DNA from: Streptomyces globisporus
GTDB lineage: Bacteria > Actinomycetota > Actinomycetes > Streptomycetales > Streptomycetaceae
DNA: 64,000 nucleotides
Direction: 5' to 3'
NCBI RefSeq assembly: GCF_003501885.1
Contig: NZ_QWFA01000004.1
Coordinates: forward strand, 1-64,000
The number at the start of each line of letters is the position of its first letter. Within the stretch, counting starts at the first letter, position 1. The notes below the pieces were generated by a model. It saw only the letters and a list, made by a program, of their open reading frames with translations. It did no database searches and had not been told where the DNA came from. Position numbers and translations under genes: made by a program. Shown one piece after another: positions 19,094 to 27,110 of the stretch.

Positions 19094-20017
19094 TCAGAAC
19101 GAGGCGATGACGCGGTCGGCGAGGATGTACACGTTGTCCTCGCCGCAGGAGAAGGTCAGCGCATAGGCGCCCGAGACGCCCGAGCCGCCCAGCAGGACCG
19201 GCTGTCGGCCCGCCCGCAGCGCGTCCGCGAGCCGCTCGGCGGTCTCGCGGTGGCCCGGGGTCATGCAGAGCGTGGTGCCGTCGGCGAAGACGTACACATC
19301 GAGCGTGCCGAGCGGGCCGGGCCGCACGTCGGTCAGCTCGGTCGCGGTGTCGGCCAGCTCCTCGAGACGGTTCACGGTGCGCTCGTGGTCGGTGACCACC
19401 GGCGTCTGTACGGGGACGAAGTCCGGGTGCGAGGGGTGGCGGCGGCGGGCGGCGGCCAGCTCGGGGGAGTCCTCGGGGAACTCGGAGGTCTCCGGAAGCC
19501 CGGTCGCCAGATCCGTCGACAGCTCCGTCTGGAGGTCCGTCGGCAGATCGGTCAGCTCACCGACCTCGTGCTCCGCGAGGGTCCGCTCGCTCAGCTCGAC
19601 GAGCTCCTCCATCGCCTCGGCCGCCTCCAGGTCCATCGACTCCAGGCCGGCGAAGTCGGCCTGCCGGGGCAGGTAGTACGGGGCCTCGTCGCCCAGGCCG
19701 GACAGACCGCCCAGCAGGGACGGGGCGTCGGCGGCGTCACGGGCCTCCTGGGCCGCCCAGAAGGCGCGCGCCTCGGCCAGCTCGCGCTCCCGCTCTTCGG
19801 CGAGCGCGTCGGCGACGGCCGCGCGTATCTCCTCGGCGGGAGTGGCCGTACTGCGGCTCTGCGGTGGCACCGAGGCGCCGGGAACGTGGCTCGCGGCCAG
19901 CTCCGTGCGCAGCGCCACGACCTGCTTGCGCAGCCCGTGAGCGGCGTGCAGTGCGGCGGCGCCGACGGCCGTGGCAGCGGCGGTGGTCAGCAACAGGGCA
20001 AATGACATGGCGCTCAC
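19094..20017 (-). CDS. membrane-anchored acidic protein of unknown function
   Basis: 307 residues. The GTG at 20017 is preferred over the ATG at 20023 because GGGAG ends 7 nt before it and only 1 nt before the ATG. One N-terminal membrane helix (MSFALLLTTAAATAVGAAALHAAHGL) is followed by a Glu/Ala-rich coiled-coil-like region and an acidic, Thr-rich stretch with LTDLPTDL repeats. The C-terminal domain is globular (PLGTLDVYVFADGTTLC to the end). No enzymatic motif is recognised. Confidence 0.65.
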   Translation of the reverse strand: MSAMSFALLLTTAAATAVGAAALHAAHGLRKQVVALRTELAASHVPGASVPPQSRSTATPAEEIRAAVADALAEERERELAEARAFWAAQEARDAADAPSLLGGLSGLGDEAPYYLPRQADFAGLESMDLEAAEAMEELVELSERTLAEHEVGELTDLPTDLQTELSTDLATGLPETSEFPEDSPELAAARRRHPSHPDFVPVQTPVVTDHERTVNRLEELADTATELTDVRPGPLGTLDVYVFADGTTLCMTPGHRETAERLADALRAGRQPVLLGGSGVSGAYALTFSCGEDNVYILADRVIASF

Positions 20018-20167
20018 TGACATACTCCCGGTCTCAATCGATACCCCCGACTTCCTACATCAGCTTGGCCTGTACCGGTACGTGCTGTCAGTGCATTACG
20101 TCACGAAATGGACAGGTCTTTCGGTCCGATGTTTAGCCTCAAACCGGCGTGACCTGCGGAAACGACT

Positions 20168-20200
20168 CTCCCCCGGGATGCAGATCACATCCTGGGGGAG
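20168..20200 (-). terminator. terminator of the thiolase gene
   Basis: A 13-bp stem with one G-U pair (20168-20180 with 20188-20200) lies 30 nt beyond the thiolase stop on the minus strand. Confidence 0.75.
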
Positions 20201-20229
20201 ATTCGGTCACGGTCGGGGCTCGGTGGGGT

Positions 20230-21450
20230 TCAGCTGAGGCGCTCGATCACCATCGCCATGCCCTGGCCGCCGCCCACGCACATGGTCTCCAGGCCGAACT
20301 GCTTGTCGTGGAACTGGAGGCTGTTGATCAGCGTGCCGGTGATGCGGGCGCCGGTCATGCCGAAGGGGTGGCCGACCGCGATCGCGCCGCCGTTGACGTT
20401 GACCTTGTCCAGCGGCAGGCCGAGGTCCCGGTAGGAGGGGATGACCTGGGCGGCGAACGCCTCGTTGATCTCGGCGAGGTCGATGTCGTCGATGGTCAGG
20501 CCGGCCCGCTTCAGCGCCTGCTTGCTGGCCTCGACCGGGCCGTAGCCCATGATCTCGGGGGAGAGGCCGGAGACGCCGGTGGAGACGATCCGGGCCAGCG
20601 GGGTCAGGCCCAGCTCGCGCGCCTTGGTGTCGGACATGATCACCAGGGCGGCCGCCCCGTCGTTGAGCGGGCAGCAGTTGCCCGCGGTGACGAGGCCGTC
20701 GGGGCGGAACACCGGCTTCAGGCCCTGCACGCCCTCCAGCGTGACGCCCGCGCGCGGGCCGTCGTCCTTGGAGACCACGGTGCCGTCGGGGGTGGTGACC
20801 GGGGTGATCTCCCGCTCCCAGAAGCCGTTCTTCAGGGCTTCCTCGGCGAGGTTCTGCGACCGTACGCCGAACTCGTCCATGTCCTGGCGGGTGACGCCCT
20901 TGGACCGGGCCAGGTTCTCCGCCGTCTGCCCCATCGAGATGTACGCGTCCGGGACGAGGCCGTCCTCGCGCGGGTCGTGCCAGCTCGCCCCGGACTCCTC
21001 GGCGCGGGCCGCGGTGCGGGCCTCGGCCTCGGCGAACAGCGGGTTGTGCGTGTCCGGCAGGCTGTCGGAGTTGCCCTTGGTGAAGCGGGACACCATCTCG
21101 ACACCGGCCGAGATGAAGACGTCGCCCTCGCCCGCCTTGATCGCGTGCAGCGCCATCCGGCTGGTCTGCAGCGAGGAGGAGCAGTAGCGGGTGACCGTAC
21201 AGCCGGGAAGGTGGTCCATCCCCATCTGCACGGCGATGATGCGGCCCAGGTTGTTGCCCTGCTCGCCGCCGGGCAGACCGCAGCCCAGCATCAGGTCGTC
21301 GATGTCCTTCGGGTCCAGCTCGGGGACCTTGGCCAGCGCGGTCTGGATGATCGTGGCGGTCAGGTCGTCCGCGCGCAGGTCCTTCAGGGACCCCTTGAAG
21401 GCGCGGCCGATCGGCGAACGGGCGGCAGAGACGATCACGGCTTCGGGCAT
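20230..21450 (-). CDS. acetyl-CoA acetyltransferase (thiolase)
   Basis: 406 residues from the ATG at 21450 (TTGGAG about 9 nt upstream); upstream in-frame codons lack thiolase similarity. The protein begins [20 protein letters not shown]. The nucleophilic Cys90 lies in [10 protein letters not shown], the NEAFAAQ loop is present, the His is in [10 protein letters not shown] and the second catalytic Cys in CVGGGQG. It catalyses thiolytic cleavage of 3-ketoacyl-CoA, or its reverse, in fatty-acid degradation or acetoacetyl-CoA metabolism. It stands alone, without a FadB partner next to it. Confidence 0.93.
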   Translation of the reverse strand: MPEAVIVSAARSPIGRAFKGSLKDLRADDLTATIIQTALAKVPELDPKDIDDLMLGCGLPGGEQGNNLGRIIAVQMGMDHLPGCTVTRYCSSSLQTSRMALHAIKAGEGDVFISAGVEMVSRFTKGNSDSLPDTHNPLFAEAEARTAARAEESGASWHDPREDGLVPDAYISMGQTAENLARSKGVTRQDMDEFGVRSQNLAEEALKNGFWEREITPVTTPDGTVVSKDDGPRAGVTLEGVQGLKPVFRPDGLVTAGNCCPLNDGAAALVIMSDTKARELGLTPLARIVSTGVSGLSPEIMGYGPVEASKQALKRAGLTIDDIDLAEINEAFAAQVIPSYRDLGLPLDKVNVNGGAIAVGHPFGMTGARITGTLINSLQFHDKQFGLETMCVGGGQGMAMVIERLS

Positions 21451-21638
21451 AACGCGGCTCCAAGGGGCTGGACGGCTGTACGGGCTGTGAGGCTGTACGG
21501 CTGCACGTCGGGGTGGAAAGGCGGAACTCCTCTGGAAGTTACCCGGACGTATCGCCGGGGTCACCCGGCAGGCCGTGTGATGCGGGACTCTTTTCTAAGC
21601 GCTTGCTCAGCACATGGCCTGCCGTCGGGCCCCACCCG

Positions 21639-22667
21639 CTACGCGTGTCCGTGGGCGGCGTCCGGGTGGGCGTGCGGGGTGGGCTCCGTGGAGGCGGGCA
21701 GACGCCGCCGCCTGCGGTGCTTGAGGAGGGCCCAGGGCGCGCGCGCCCCCGTGACCTCCGTACCGGCCTCCCGGGCCGCCTGGGACGCGGCCTTGGCCAC
21801 CGGGAGGATGTCCTCGCGCCGTGCGCCGTCCAGCCGGTCGGTCTCCGGCCACAGGCCCAGCACCGCGCACAGCGTGGGCAGCACCGCCATGGCCGCCGTG
21901 GCGTAGCCCTCGGCGGACGGGTGGTAGTTGTCCGGGCCGAACAGTTCGCGCGGGTTCGCCGCGAACTCGGGGCCCAGCAGGTCGCCCAGCGACACAGTGC
22001 GCCCGCCCTGCTCCACCGCGCCGATCGTCTGTGCCGCCGCCAGCTGCCGGCTCACCCGCCGGGCCAGCCAGCGCAGCGGCTGGTAGACGGGCTCGATCGT
22101 GCCCAGGTCCGGGCAGGTCCCGACGACCACCTCCGCCCCCGCCGTCCGCAGTCTGCGCACCGCCGTCGTCAGACAGCGCACCGACTGCGTCGCGGGCATC
22201 CGGTGCGTGACGTCGTTCGCCCCGATCATGATCACGCAGACGTCCGGGACCCGCGCCGGATCCGCGAGCAGCAGCGACACCTGCCGCTCCAGATCGTCCG
22301 ACCGGGCCCCGGGCAGGGCCACGTTCCGCAGATCCACCGGCCGCTCGGCCACCGCCGCGAGCCCCGAGGCCAGCAGGGCGCCCGGGGTCTGCCCGGCCCG
22401 CCGCACCCCCTGGCCCGCGGCCGTCGAATCCCCGAGCATCCCGAGCCGCATCGCGTCGTTCGGCCCGGCGAACGCCACTCCGTACCGCCCGTCCGCGCTC
22501 GGCGGAACCGGCGCCGTCCCGCCGCCGACCTGCCTCTTCGCGAGCTGGACCTCCGCCAGGAACACGCCCACGGCCGCCGCACCGATCAACCCGATGCTGC
22601 CACCGCCGTAAGCCGCGCCCGCCGCGATCCGCCGTGCCACCCTTGCTCTCGACACAGTCCGGTCCAC
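21639..22667 (-). CDS. SGNH/GDSL hydrolase with N-terminal membrane anchor
   Basis: 342 residues. An Arg-rich start is followed by a hydrophobic helix (about 16-38), so the enzyme is exported or anchored. SGNH blocks are clear: GDSTAAGQG with the catalytic Ser, the Gly in the second block, GAND, and DNYHP with Asp/His near the end. The C-terminal 40 residues are basic and His-rich. It is an esterase or lipase of unknown substrate. A GAGGAGGAG run lies very close to the GTG start at 22667, so an in-frame GTG at 22655 is a possible alternative. Confidence 0.82.
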   Translation of the reverse strand: MDRTVSRARVARRIAAGAAYGGGSIGLIGAAAVGVFLAEVQLAKRQVGGGTAPVPPSADGRYGVAFAGPNDAMRLGMLGDSTAAGQGVRRAGQTPGALLASGLAAVAERPVDLRNVALPGARSDDLERQVSLLLADPARVPDVCVIMIGANDVTHRMPATQSVRCLTTAVRRLRTAGAEVVVGTCPDLGTIEPVYQPLRWLARRVSRQLAAAQTIGAVEQGGRTVSLGDLLGPEFAANPRELFGPDNYHPSAEGYATAAMAVLPTLCAVLGLWPETDRLDGARREDILPVAKAASQAAREAGTEVTGARAPWALLKHRRRRRLPASTEPTPHAHPDAAHGHA

Positions 22668-22731
22668 CTCCTCCTCGCCGTACAGCCGTACACGTACCTA
22701 CTTGCCCCGCTCGGGGCTCCGTGTACTCCTT

Positions 22732-22759
22732 CCCGTACGCACAGTGCGTCCCGTACGCA
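22732..22759 (+). promoter_or_regulatory. repeat cluster upstream of cystathionine beta-synthase
   Basis: CCCGTACGCA occurs twice (22732-22741 and 22750-22759), and ACGCAC-A-GTGCGT (22737-22749) is a perfect palindrome. A TACTCT -10-like box follows at about 22760-22765. This looks like an operator overlapping a promoter. Confidence 0.4.
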
Positions 22760-22799
22760 TACTCTGGGCCGGACCATCTCGGAGATCCCGGAGTACACG

Positions 22800-24206
22800 G
22801 TGCAATTCCACGATTCGATGATCAGTCTTGTCGGCAACACCCCGCTGGTGAGGCTGCGCAACGTCACGGCAGGTATCCAGGCGACCGTCCTGGCCAAGGT
22901 CGAGTACTTCAACCCCGGCGGGTCCGTGAAGGACCGCATCGCGCTGCGCATGATCGAGGCGGCCGAGCAGAGCGGGGAGCTGAAGCCCGGCGGCACGATC
23001 GTCGAGCCGACCAGTGGCAACACCGGTGTCGGCCTGGCCATCGTTGCGCAGCAGAAGGGCTACAAGTGCATCTTCGTCTGCCCGGACAAGGTGTCCACGG
23101 ACAAGATCAACGTGCTGCGGGCGTACGGCGCCGAGGTCGTCGTCTGCCCCACCGCCGTTGACCCCGAGCACCCGGACTCGTACTACAACGTCTCCGACCG
23201 GCTGGTCACCGAGACGCCGGGCGCCTGGAAGCCCGACCAGTACTCCAACCCGAACAACCCGCGCTCGCACTACGAGACCACCGGTCCCGAGCTGTGGGAG
23301 CAGACGGAGGGGAAGATCACCCACTTCGTCGCGGGCGTCGGCACCGGCGGCACCATCAGCGGCACCGGCCGCTACCTCAAGGAGATCAGCGACGGCGCGG
23401 TCCAGGTCATCGGCGCGGACCCGGAGGGCTCGGTCTACTCCGGCGGCTCCGGGCGGCCGTATCTGGTCGAGGGCGTCGGCGAGGACTTCTGGCCGAGCGC
23501 CTACGACCGCAACGTCACGGACGAGATCGTCGCGGTGTCCGACAAGGACTCCTTCCAGATGACCCGCCGCCTCGCCAAGGAGGAGGGCCTGCTCGTCGGC
23601 GGATCCTGCGGCATGGCGGTCGTCGGCGCTCTGGAGGTCGCCAAGCGGCTCGGCCCCGACGATGTCGTCGTGGTGCTGCTCCCCGACAGCGGGCGCGGCT
23701 ACCTGAGCAAGATCTTCAACGACGAGTGGATGGCCGACTACGGCTTCCTGGAGGACACCGGCACCTCTGCCAACGTCGGCGCGGTCCTGGACTTCAAGGA
23801 GGGCCCGATGCCCTCCCTCGTCCACATGCACCCGGAGGAGACGGTCGGCGAGGCCATCGAGGTGCTGCGCGAATACGGCGTCTCCCAGATGCCGATCGTG
23901 AAGCCGGGCGCCGGTCACCCGGACGTGATGGCCGCCGAGGTCATCGGCTCCGTCGTGGAACGGCAGCTGCTGGACGCGCTGTTCACCCAGCGTGCCTCGC
24001 TGACCGACCCGCTGGAGAAGCACATGTCGGCCCCGCTGCCGCAGGTCGGCTCCGGCGAACCGGTCGAGGACCTGATGGCCGTGCTCAGCGGCACCGGGGG
24101 AGCCGACGCGGCGATCGTGCTCGTCGAGGGCAAGCCGAAGGGCGTCGTGAGCCGGCAGGACCTGCTGGCGTTCCTCGCCAAGGACGCGGGCACGACGAAG
24201 GCCTGA
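22800..24206 (+). CDS. cbs: cystathionine beta-synthase
   Basis: 468 residues; GTG with CGGAG 6 nt upstream. The PLP fold-type II core has the Schiff-base Lys44 in GGSVKDRIA, the phosphate loop TSGNTG and a Gly-rich GTGGTISGT. From about residue 335 there are two CBS domains (FKEGPMPSLVHMHPEETVGEAIEVL and the C-terminal repeat), which separates it from cysteine synthase. It condenses homocysteine and serine (or cysteine) in transsulfuration. CBS domains often bind adenosyl ligands. Confidence 0.93.
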   Translation: MQFHDSMISLVGNTPLVRLRNVTAGIQATVLAKVEYFNPGGSVKDRIALRMIEAAEQSGELKPGGTIVEPTSGNTGVGLAIVAQQKGYKCIFVCPDKVSTDKINVLRAYGAEVVVCPTAVDPEHPDSYYNVSDRLVTETPGAWKPDQYSNPNNPRSHYETTGPELWEQTEGKITHFVAGVGTGGTISGTGRYLKEISDGAVQVIGADPEGSVYSGGSGRPYLVEGVGEDFWPSAYDRNVTDEIVAVSDKDSFQMTRRLAKEEGLLVGGSCGMAVVGALEVAKRLGPDDVVVVLLPDSGRGYLSKIFNDEWMADYGFLEDTGTSANVGAVLDFKEGPMPSLVHMHPEETVGEAIEVLREYGVSQMPIVKPGAGHPDVMAAEVIGSVVERQLLDALFTQRASLTDPLEKHMSAPLPQVGSGEPVEDLMAVLSGTGGADAAIVLVEGKPKGVVSRQDLLAFLAKDAGTTKA

Positions 24207-24216
24207 CGGGGCATCT

Positions 24217-24243
24217 CCGTCGCCCGGCCCGGCCGGGCGACGG
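24217..24243 (+). terminator. terminator after cystathionine beta-synthase
   Basis: 13 complementary bases on each side of a single C (24217-24229 and 24231-24243), effectively an 11-bp stem with a tight loop, 10 nt after the stop. Confidence 0.75.
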
Positions 24244-24496
24244 TCCTCGGGAAGCCGGGCGCGGGCCTTGCGGGAGTCCGGCGCGGGGCCTCCCGGGGCC
24301 TGTCGCAGGGTTTCGCGAAACGGTACGAGCGCGTCACGTCCGCGCAGCACCCGCTTAACACGGCTCCGGCACATTGGTGGGTGTCGGCAGGGAGACCCGC
24401 CGGCACCCAGAACGGCGACACCGGACTACGGAGCGGCTCCCGGACCTCCACCGTCGCCCGGACGCGGGCAACCGGCCCTGACCCGGACCGCGTCCC

Positions 24497-24555
24497 TCGC
24501 GGGGACCGCCGTCGTCCCGCCCCCCGGGCAACCGGGGGTGCGGCGGTCCCCGCGA
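24497..24555. terminator. nested cruciform-type inverted repeat
   Basis: A 15-bp perfect outer stem (24497-24511 with 24541-24555) encloses a 7-bp perfect inner hairpin (24521-24527 with 24532-24538). It lies 43 nt past the stop of the minus-strand gene at 24598 and can terminate it. Confidence 0.65.
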
Positions 24556-24597
24556 CATAACCTCCGGGCTCGGCCCCTCTCCGCCCCTGCGCCGGGC

Positions 24598-25014
24598 TCA
24601 GTCCTTCCAGTCGGACGACGTCCGTTCGTCCCGGCGGCGGAACAGCCCCCCGCCCCGCGCCGCCTGGAACGCGTTGACGCCGACGATGCCGAGCCAGGCC
24701 ACCACCAGCCCCTCGATCCCGGCGTTGACGACGCCGATCGCGGACAGCGGGACGGCCAGGATCAACGAGACGATCCCCAGCGCGTGCCGCTCCCCGAAGG
24801 TCTCCGGCTGCGCCGGGCGTGCGCCTCGGGCGTTGGTCATCTGCTGCTCGGCGAGCTGACGGCGGACCCGGCGGTCGAGCGTGGTGTCGAGGCGCTGCTC
24901 GACCTTCTCCAGGAACGATTCGATGAGCACGGACTCGTACTCCGCACCCAGCTCGCCGCGGGCCTGGAGGGTGGCGGCGAGCTCCTTCTTGAGCTCGTGG
25001 TCACGGGCTTCCAT
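24598..25014 (-). CDS. small membrane protein with amphipathic N-terminal region
   Basis: 138 residues. The first 60 residues are a charged helical segment (LKKELAATLQARGELG... VEQRLDTTLDRRVRRQL). Two hydrophobic helices follow (about 78-97 and 98-116, ALGIVSLILAVPLSAIGVV and LVVAWLGIVGVNAFQ), then a short basic/acidic tail. It resembles Streptomyces integral membrane proteins of unknown function. No ribosome-binding site is seen; the -10-like TACCGT ends 7 nt before the ATG, so the mRNA may be leaderless. Confidence 0.7.
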   Translation of the reverse strand: MEARDHELKKELAATLQARGELGAEYESVLIESFLEKVEQRLDTTLDRRVRRQLAEQQMTNARGARPAQPETFGERHALGIVSLILAVPLSAIGVVNAGIEGLVVAWLGIVGVNAFQAARGGGLFRRRDERTSSDWKD

Positions 25015-25021
25015 GGGGATG

Positions 25022-25050
25022 ACGGTACGGAGTCCGGGCCCCCGTGACAG
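25022..25050 (-). promoter_or_regulatory. candidate leaderless promoter of the 24598 gene
   Basis: On the minus strand CTGTCA (25045-25050) and TACCGT (25022-25027) are 17 bp apart, and the ATG follows 7 nt later. Two GGGCTAGCCC palindromes lie immediately upstream. Confidence 0.4.
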
Positions 25051-25052
25051 TA

Positions 25053-25085
25053 GGGCTAGCCCCCGAATCTCTTGGGGCTAGCCCC
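25053..25085. promoter_or_regulatory. two GGGCTAGCCC palindromes (operator candidate)
   Basis: GGGCTAGCCC at 25053-25062 and GGGGCTAGCCCC at 25074-25085 have centres 22 bp apart, close to two helical turns. Together they also form a 9-bp inverted repeat. They sit between two divergent promoters (the small membrane protein and the RpiR regulator). Confidence 0.5.
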
Positions 25086-25123
25086 CGCACTCCTGCATAT
25101 GGACATACAGCAACCTTCCTGGC

Positions 25124-25133
25124 TGAATAGAAT
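25124..25133 (+). promoter_or_regulatory. RpiR-gene promoter with TGAATAGA word
   Basis: TAGAAT at 25128-25133 is a good -10 box. It overlaps TGAATAG (25124-25130), a word that recurs in the hutU operator candidate. The start codon is 43 nt downstream. Confidence 0.4.
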
Positions 25134-25176
25134 GGTCGGCGCCGGTCGGGCGCGACGGATCCAGCAAGGGGACACC

Positions 25177-26022
25177 ATGAGCGGGAGCAGCCCCGCCGCA
25201 CGGTTGCAGCGGCTTTTCGAGGGCCACCGGCTCACGCCCACCCAGCGGCGCATCGCGCACTGCATGGTCCGCCGGGCCGCTGACGCGCCGTTCCTCTCCA
25301 GCGTCGAGCTGGCCGAGCTGGCCGGGGTCAGCCAGCCCTCCGTCACTCGCTTCGCCGTCGCCCTCGGCTTCGACGGCTATCCGGCGCTGCGCAGGCATCT
25401 GCGCGAGGTCGCACCCGCCGAGCCGGAGCAGGAGGAGGCGGGGGAGCGGTACAACGAGTACCAGCAGGCCGTCCGCGCCGAGATCGAAAACCTTCAGCAC
25501 CTCTCCGACGTGCTCGCCGACCCCGCGCCCGTCGAGCGGGCCGGGCGGCTGCTCGCCGGCTCCCGGCCCCTGCCGGTGCTCGGGCTGCGCGCCGCCTCCT
25601 CGCAGGCGCGCGGCTTCGGCTACTTCGCCGCCAAGGTGCACCCCGACGTCCGGGTGCTCGACGAAGGCGGCAGCATGCTGGCCGACCGGATCGACTCCGC
25701 CCGCCGGGCCGGGGCGACCGCCCTGATGTGCTTCGCGCTGCCGCGCCACCCCAAGGAGAGCGTGGACGTTCTCGCGTACGCCCAGGACCAGGGGCTGACC
25801 GTCGTGACGGTCGCCGACTCCGCGTTCGCGCCCGTCGCCAAGCACAGCGATCTGCTGCTCCCGGCGGCCATCGGCTCCGGGCTCTCCTTCGACACCGTCT
25901 GTGCGCCGATGCTGCTCGGCCGGGTGCTGCTGGAGGCGATGTGCGACGGACTCCCGGACGCCCAGGCGCGGTTGGAGGAGTTCGACGTACGGGCGGCGGC
26001 GCGCGGTCTGTTCGTGGAGTGA
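25177..26022 (+). CDS. RpiR family transcriptional regulator
   Basis: 281 residues from the ATG with GGGGA 5 nt upstream. The N-terminal helix-turn-helix of the HTH_6 type (about 10-80) includes ELAELAGVSQPSVTRFAVALGFDGYPALRRHL. A SIS sugar-isomerase domain (about 115-260) follows, with SSQARGFGYFAAK and DEGG. RpiR proteins bind DNA as dimers and sense phosphosugars or other small ligands through SIS. Its place beside a permease and hut genes suggests local control, which is inferred from shared promoter words only. Confidence 0.88.
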   Translation: MSGSSPAARLQRLFEGHRLTPTQRRIAHCMVRRAADAPFLSSVELAELAGVSQPSVTRFAVALGFDGYPALRRHLREVAPAEPEQEEAGERYNEYQQAVRAEIENLQHLSDVLADPAPVERAGRLLAGSRPLPVLGLRAASSQARGFGYFAAKVHPDVRVLDEGGSMLADRIDSARRAGATALMCFALPRHPKESVDVLAYAQDQGLTVVTVADSAFAPVAKHSDLLLPAAIGSGLSFDTVCAPMLLGRVLLEAMCDGLPDAQARLEEFDVRAAARGLFVE

Positions 26023-26052
26023 GAGCCCCGGCCTCGCGCCGCCCCGAACGCG

Positions 26053-26427
26053 TCAGACCTCCAGCTCGGCCTCGATCTTCTTCAGCTGGTGGCGGGCCAT
26101 CGCCAGGTTCGCCCGGCTCGCGTCCAGCACGAGGTAGAGGAACAGACCGTTGCCGCCACGGGTCTTGAGCAGCCGGATCAGGTGGTACTGGGTGTTCAGG
26201 GTGATGAGGATGTCCTCGATCTCCTCATTGAGCCCCAGGTGCTCCATGGTGCGGAGCTTGGCCCGGATGACGTCGGTGTTGCCCGCGGCGGCGACCTCCA
26301 GGTTGAAGTCCTTGCCGCCGCCCAGCGTGCCCAGGGCCATACCGCTGGTGTAGTCGACGAGGGCGGCACCCGTGGCGCCCTCGATCGAGCTCATCGCTTC
26401 CTTCAGTGTCGCTTCGGTGTTCGCCAT
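26053..26427 (-). CDS. Roadblock/LC7 domain protein 3
   Basis: 124 residues covering one Roadblock/LC7 domain from end to end ([33 protein letters not shown]... [24 protein letters not shown]). Family knowledge: MglB-like Roadblock proteins form dimers and act as GTPase-activating or scaffolding partners of small Ras-like GTPases. No GTPase gene lies in this window. It is the last gene of the cluster, separated by 171 nt from the preceding Roadblock gene, so it may have its own promoter. It closely resembles Roadblock protein 1. Confidence 0.85.
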   Translation of the reverse strand: MANTEATLKEAMSSIEGATGAALVDYTSGMALGTLGGGKDFNLEVAAAGNTDVIRAKLRTMEHLGLNEEIEDILITLNTQYHLIRLLKTRGGNGLFLYLVLDASRANLAMARHQLKKIEAELEV

Positions 26428-26598
26428 GGGGGCTCGTTTCCTTTCCCTGGCCGGTCGCGGTGACCGGGTCCGTTTCTGTGCCGGCCGCTGGGCCGGTTTC
26501 CGTGCGGGCTGGTGCTCGGGCTTCTGCGTGATGGCTGAGTCCCGGTGGTTGTGGCGGTACGGGTGGGGGGAATCGGGCGACCGCTGCGCGAAGGCGCG

Positions 26599-27072
26599 TT
26601 ACGTGGGGCGTTGCGGCAGGGCGCGGTTGGGCGCGGTGGCGGGGCGCGGCGGCGCGGCACGGGGAGTGGCGGCGGGACGCTCGACGCGCTCCAGTGCGGC
26701 GTCGACGAGTTCGCCGATCCGGGCGCCCGCGCGGCGGCCCTCCAGATGGAGCCGACCGACGTTGATGCGGTCCTCGGCCAGGAGCGTCAGGACGGCGGAG
26801 GAGCCCGCGGCGTAGGTGGCGATGTAGCCGCTGCCGCCGCGGACCAGCAGTTCCCGGAAGCCGCCCCGGCCGGTGGCGTCGGTCATCCGGATGGAGACGC
26901 CGAGGGCGGCCGCGGTGAGGGCCGCGACGCCCTCCGCCTCGACGCCCGGTGTGTCGTGGGCCAGGACGAGCCCGTCGGTGGAGGCGGCCAGCGCCCCGGA
27001 GAGCAGCGGGACCCGGGCGCGTAACCGCTGGAGCTCGTCGAGGACATCACGTGTTTCGGCCTCGGGCACCAT
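26599..27072 (-). CDS. Roadblock/LC7 domain protein 2 with early TTA codon
   Basis: 157 residues; ATG with GGGAGGAG at 27080-27087. A Roadblock domain (about 8-118: LDELQRLRARVPLLSGALAASTDGLVLAHD to GRLHLEGRRAGARIGELVDAALE) is followed by a Pro/Ala/Arg-rich tail. Codon 17 (27022-27024) is TTA, read only by bldA tRNA, which is encoded at 17404. The domain belongs to the same broad family as its neighbours but is clearly diverged, closer to the Roadblock type found in actinobacterial conservons. It is 38 nt from the upstream gene, so co-transcription is likely. Confidence 0.83.
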   Translation of the reverse strand: MVPEAETRDVLDELQRLRARVPLLSGALAASTDGLVLAHDTPGVEAEGVAALTAAALGVSIRMTDATGRGGFRELLVRGGSGYIATYAAGSSAVLTLLAEDRINVGRLHLEGRRAGARIGELVDAALERVERPAATPRAAPPRPATAPNRALPQRPT

Positions 27073-27110
27073 CGGCTGTCTCCTCCCGGCACGCTGTCTG
27101 AGCGCGCGTA

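Larger units (their letters stand above)
24207..24597. other. convergent intergenic region rich in inverted repeats
   Basis: This 391-nt gap between convergent genes holds the terminator at 24217, a 10-bp stem at 24379-24408 and the large nested repeat at 24497-24555. No gene is seen. Confidence 0.6.

Noticed and set aside
21513-22799. N-terminal extension of cystathionine beta-synthase
   Set aside because: The frame is open upstream but antisense to the SGNH hydrolase; the GTG at 22800 has a ribosome site and gives the normal family start.
24361-24470. Possible riboswitch with GGGAGACCC and GCGACACCGG words
   Set aside because: The sequence lies downstream of two convergent genes and no known riboswitch core can be assembled; it is better explained as terminator-like inverted repeats.
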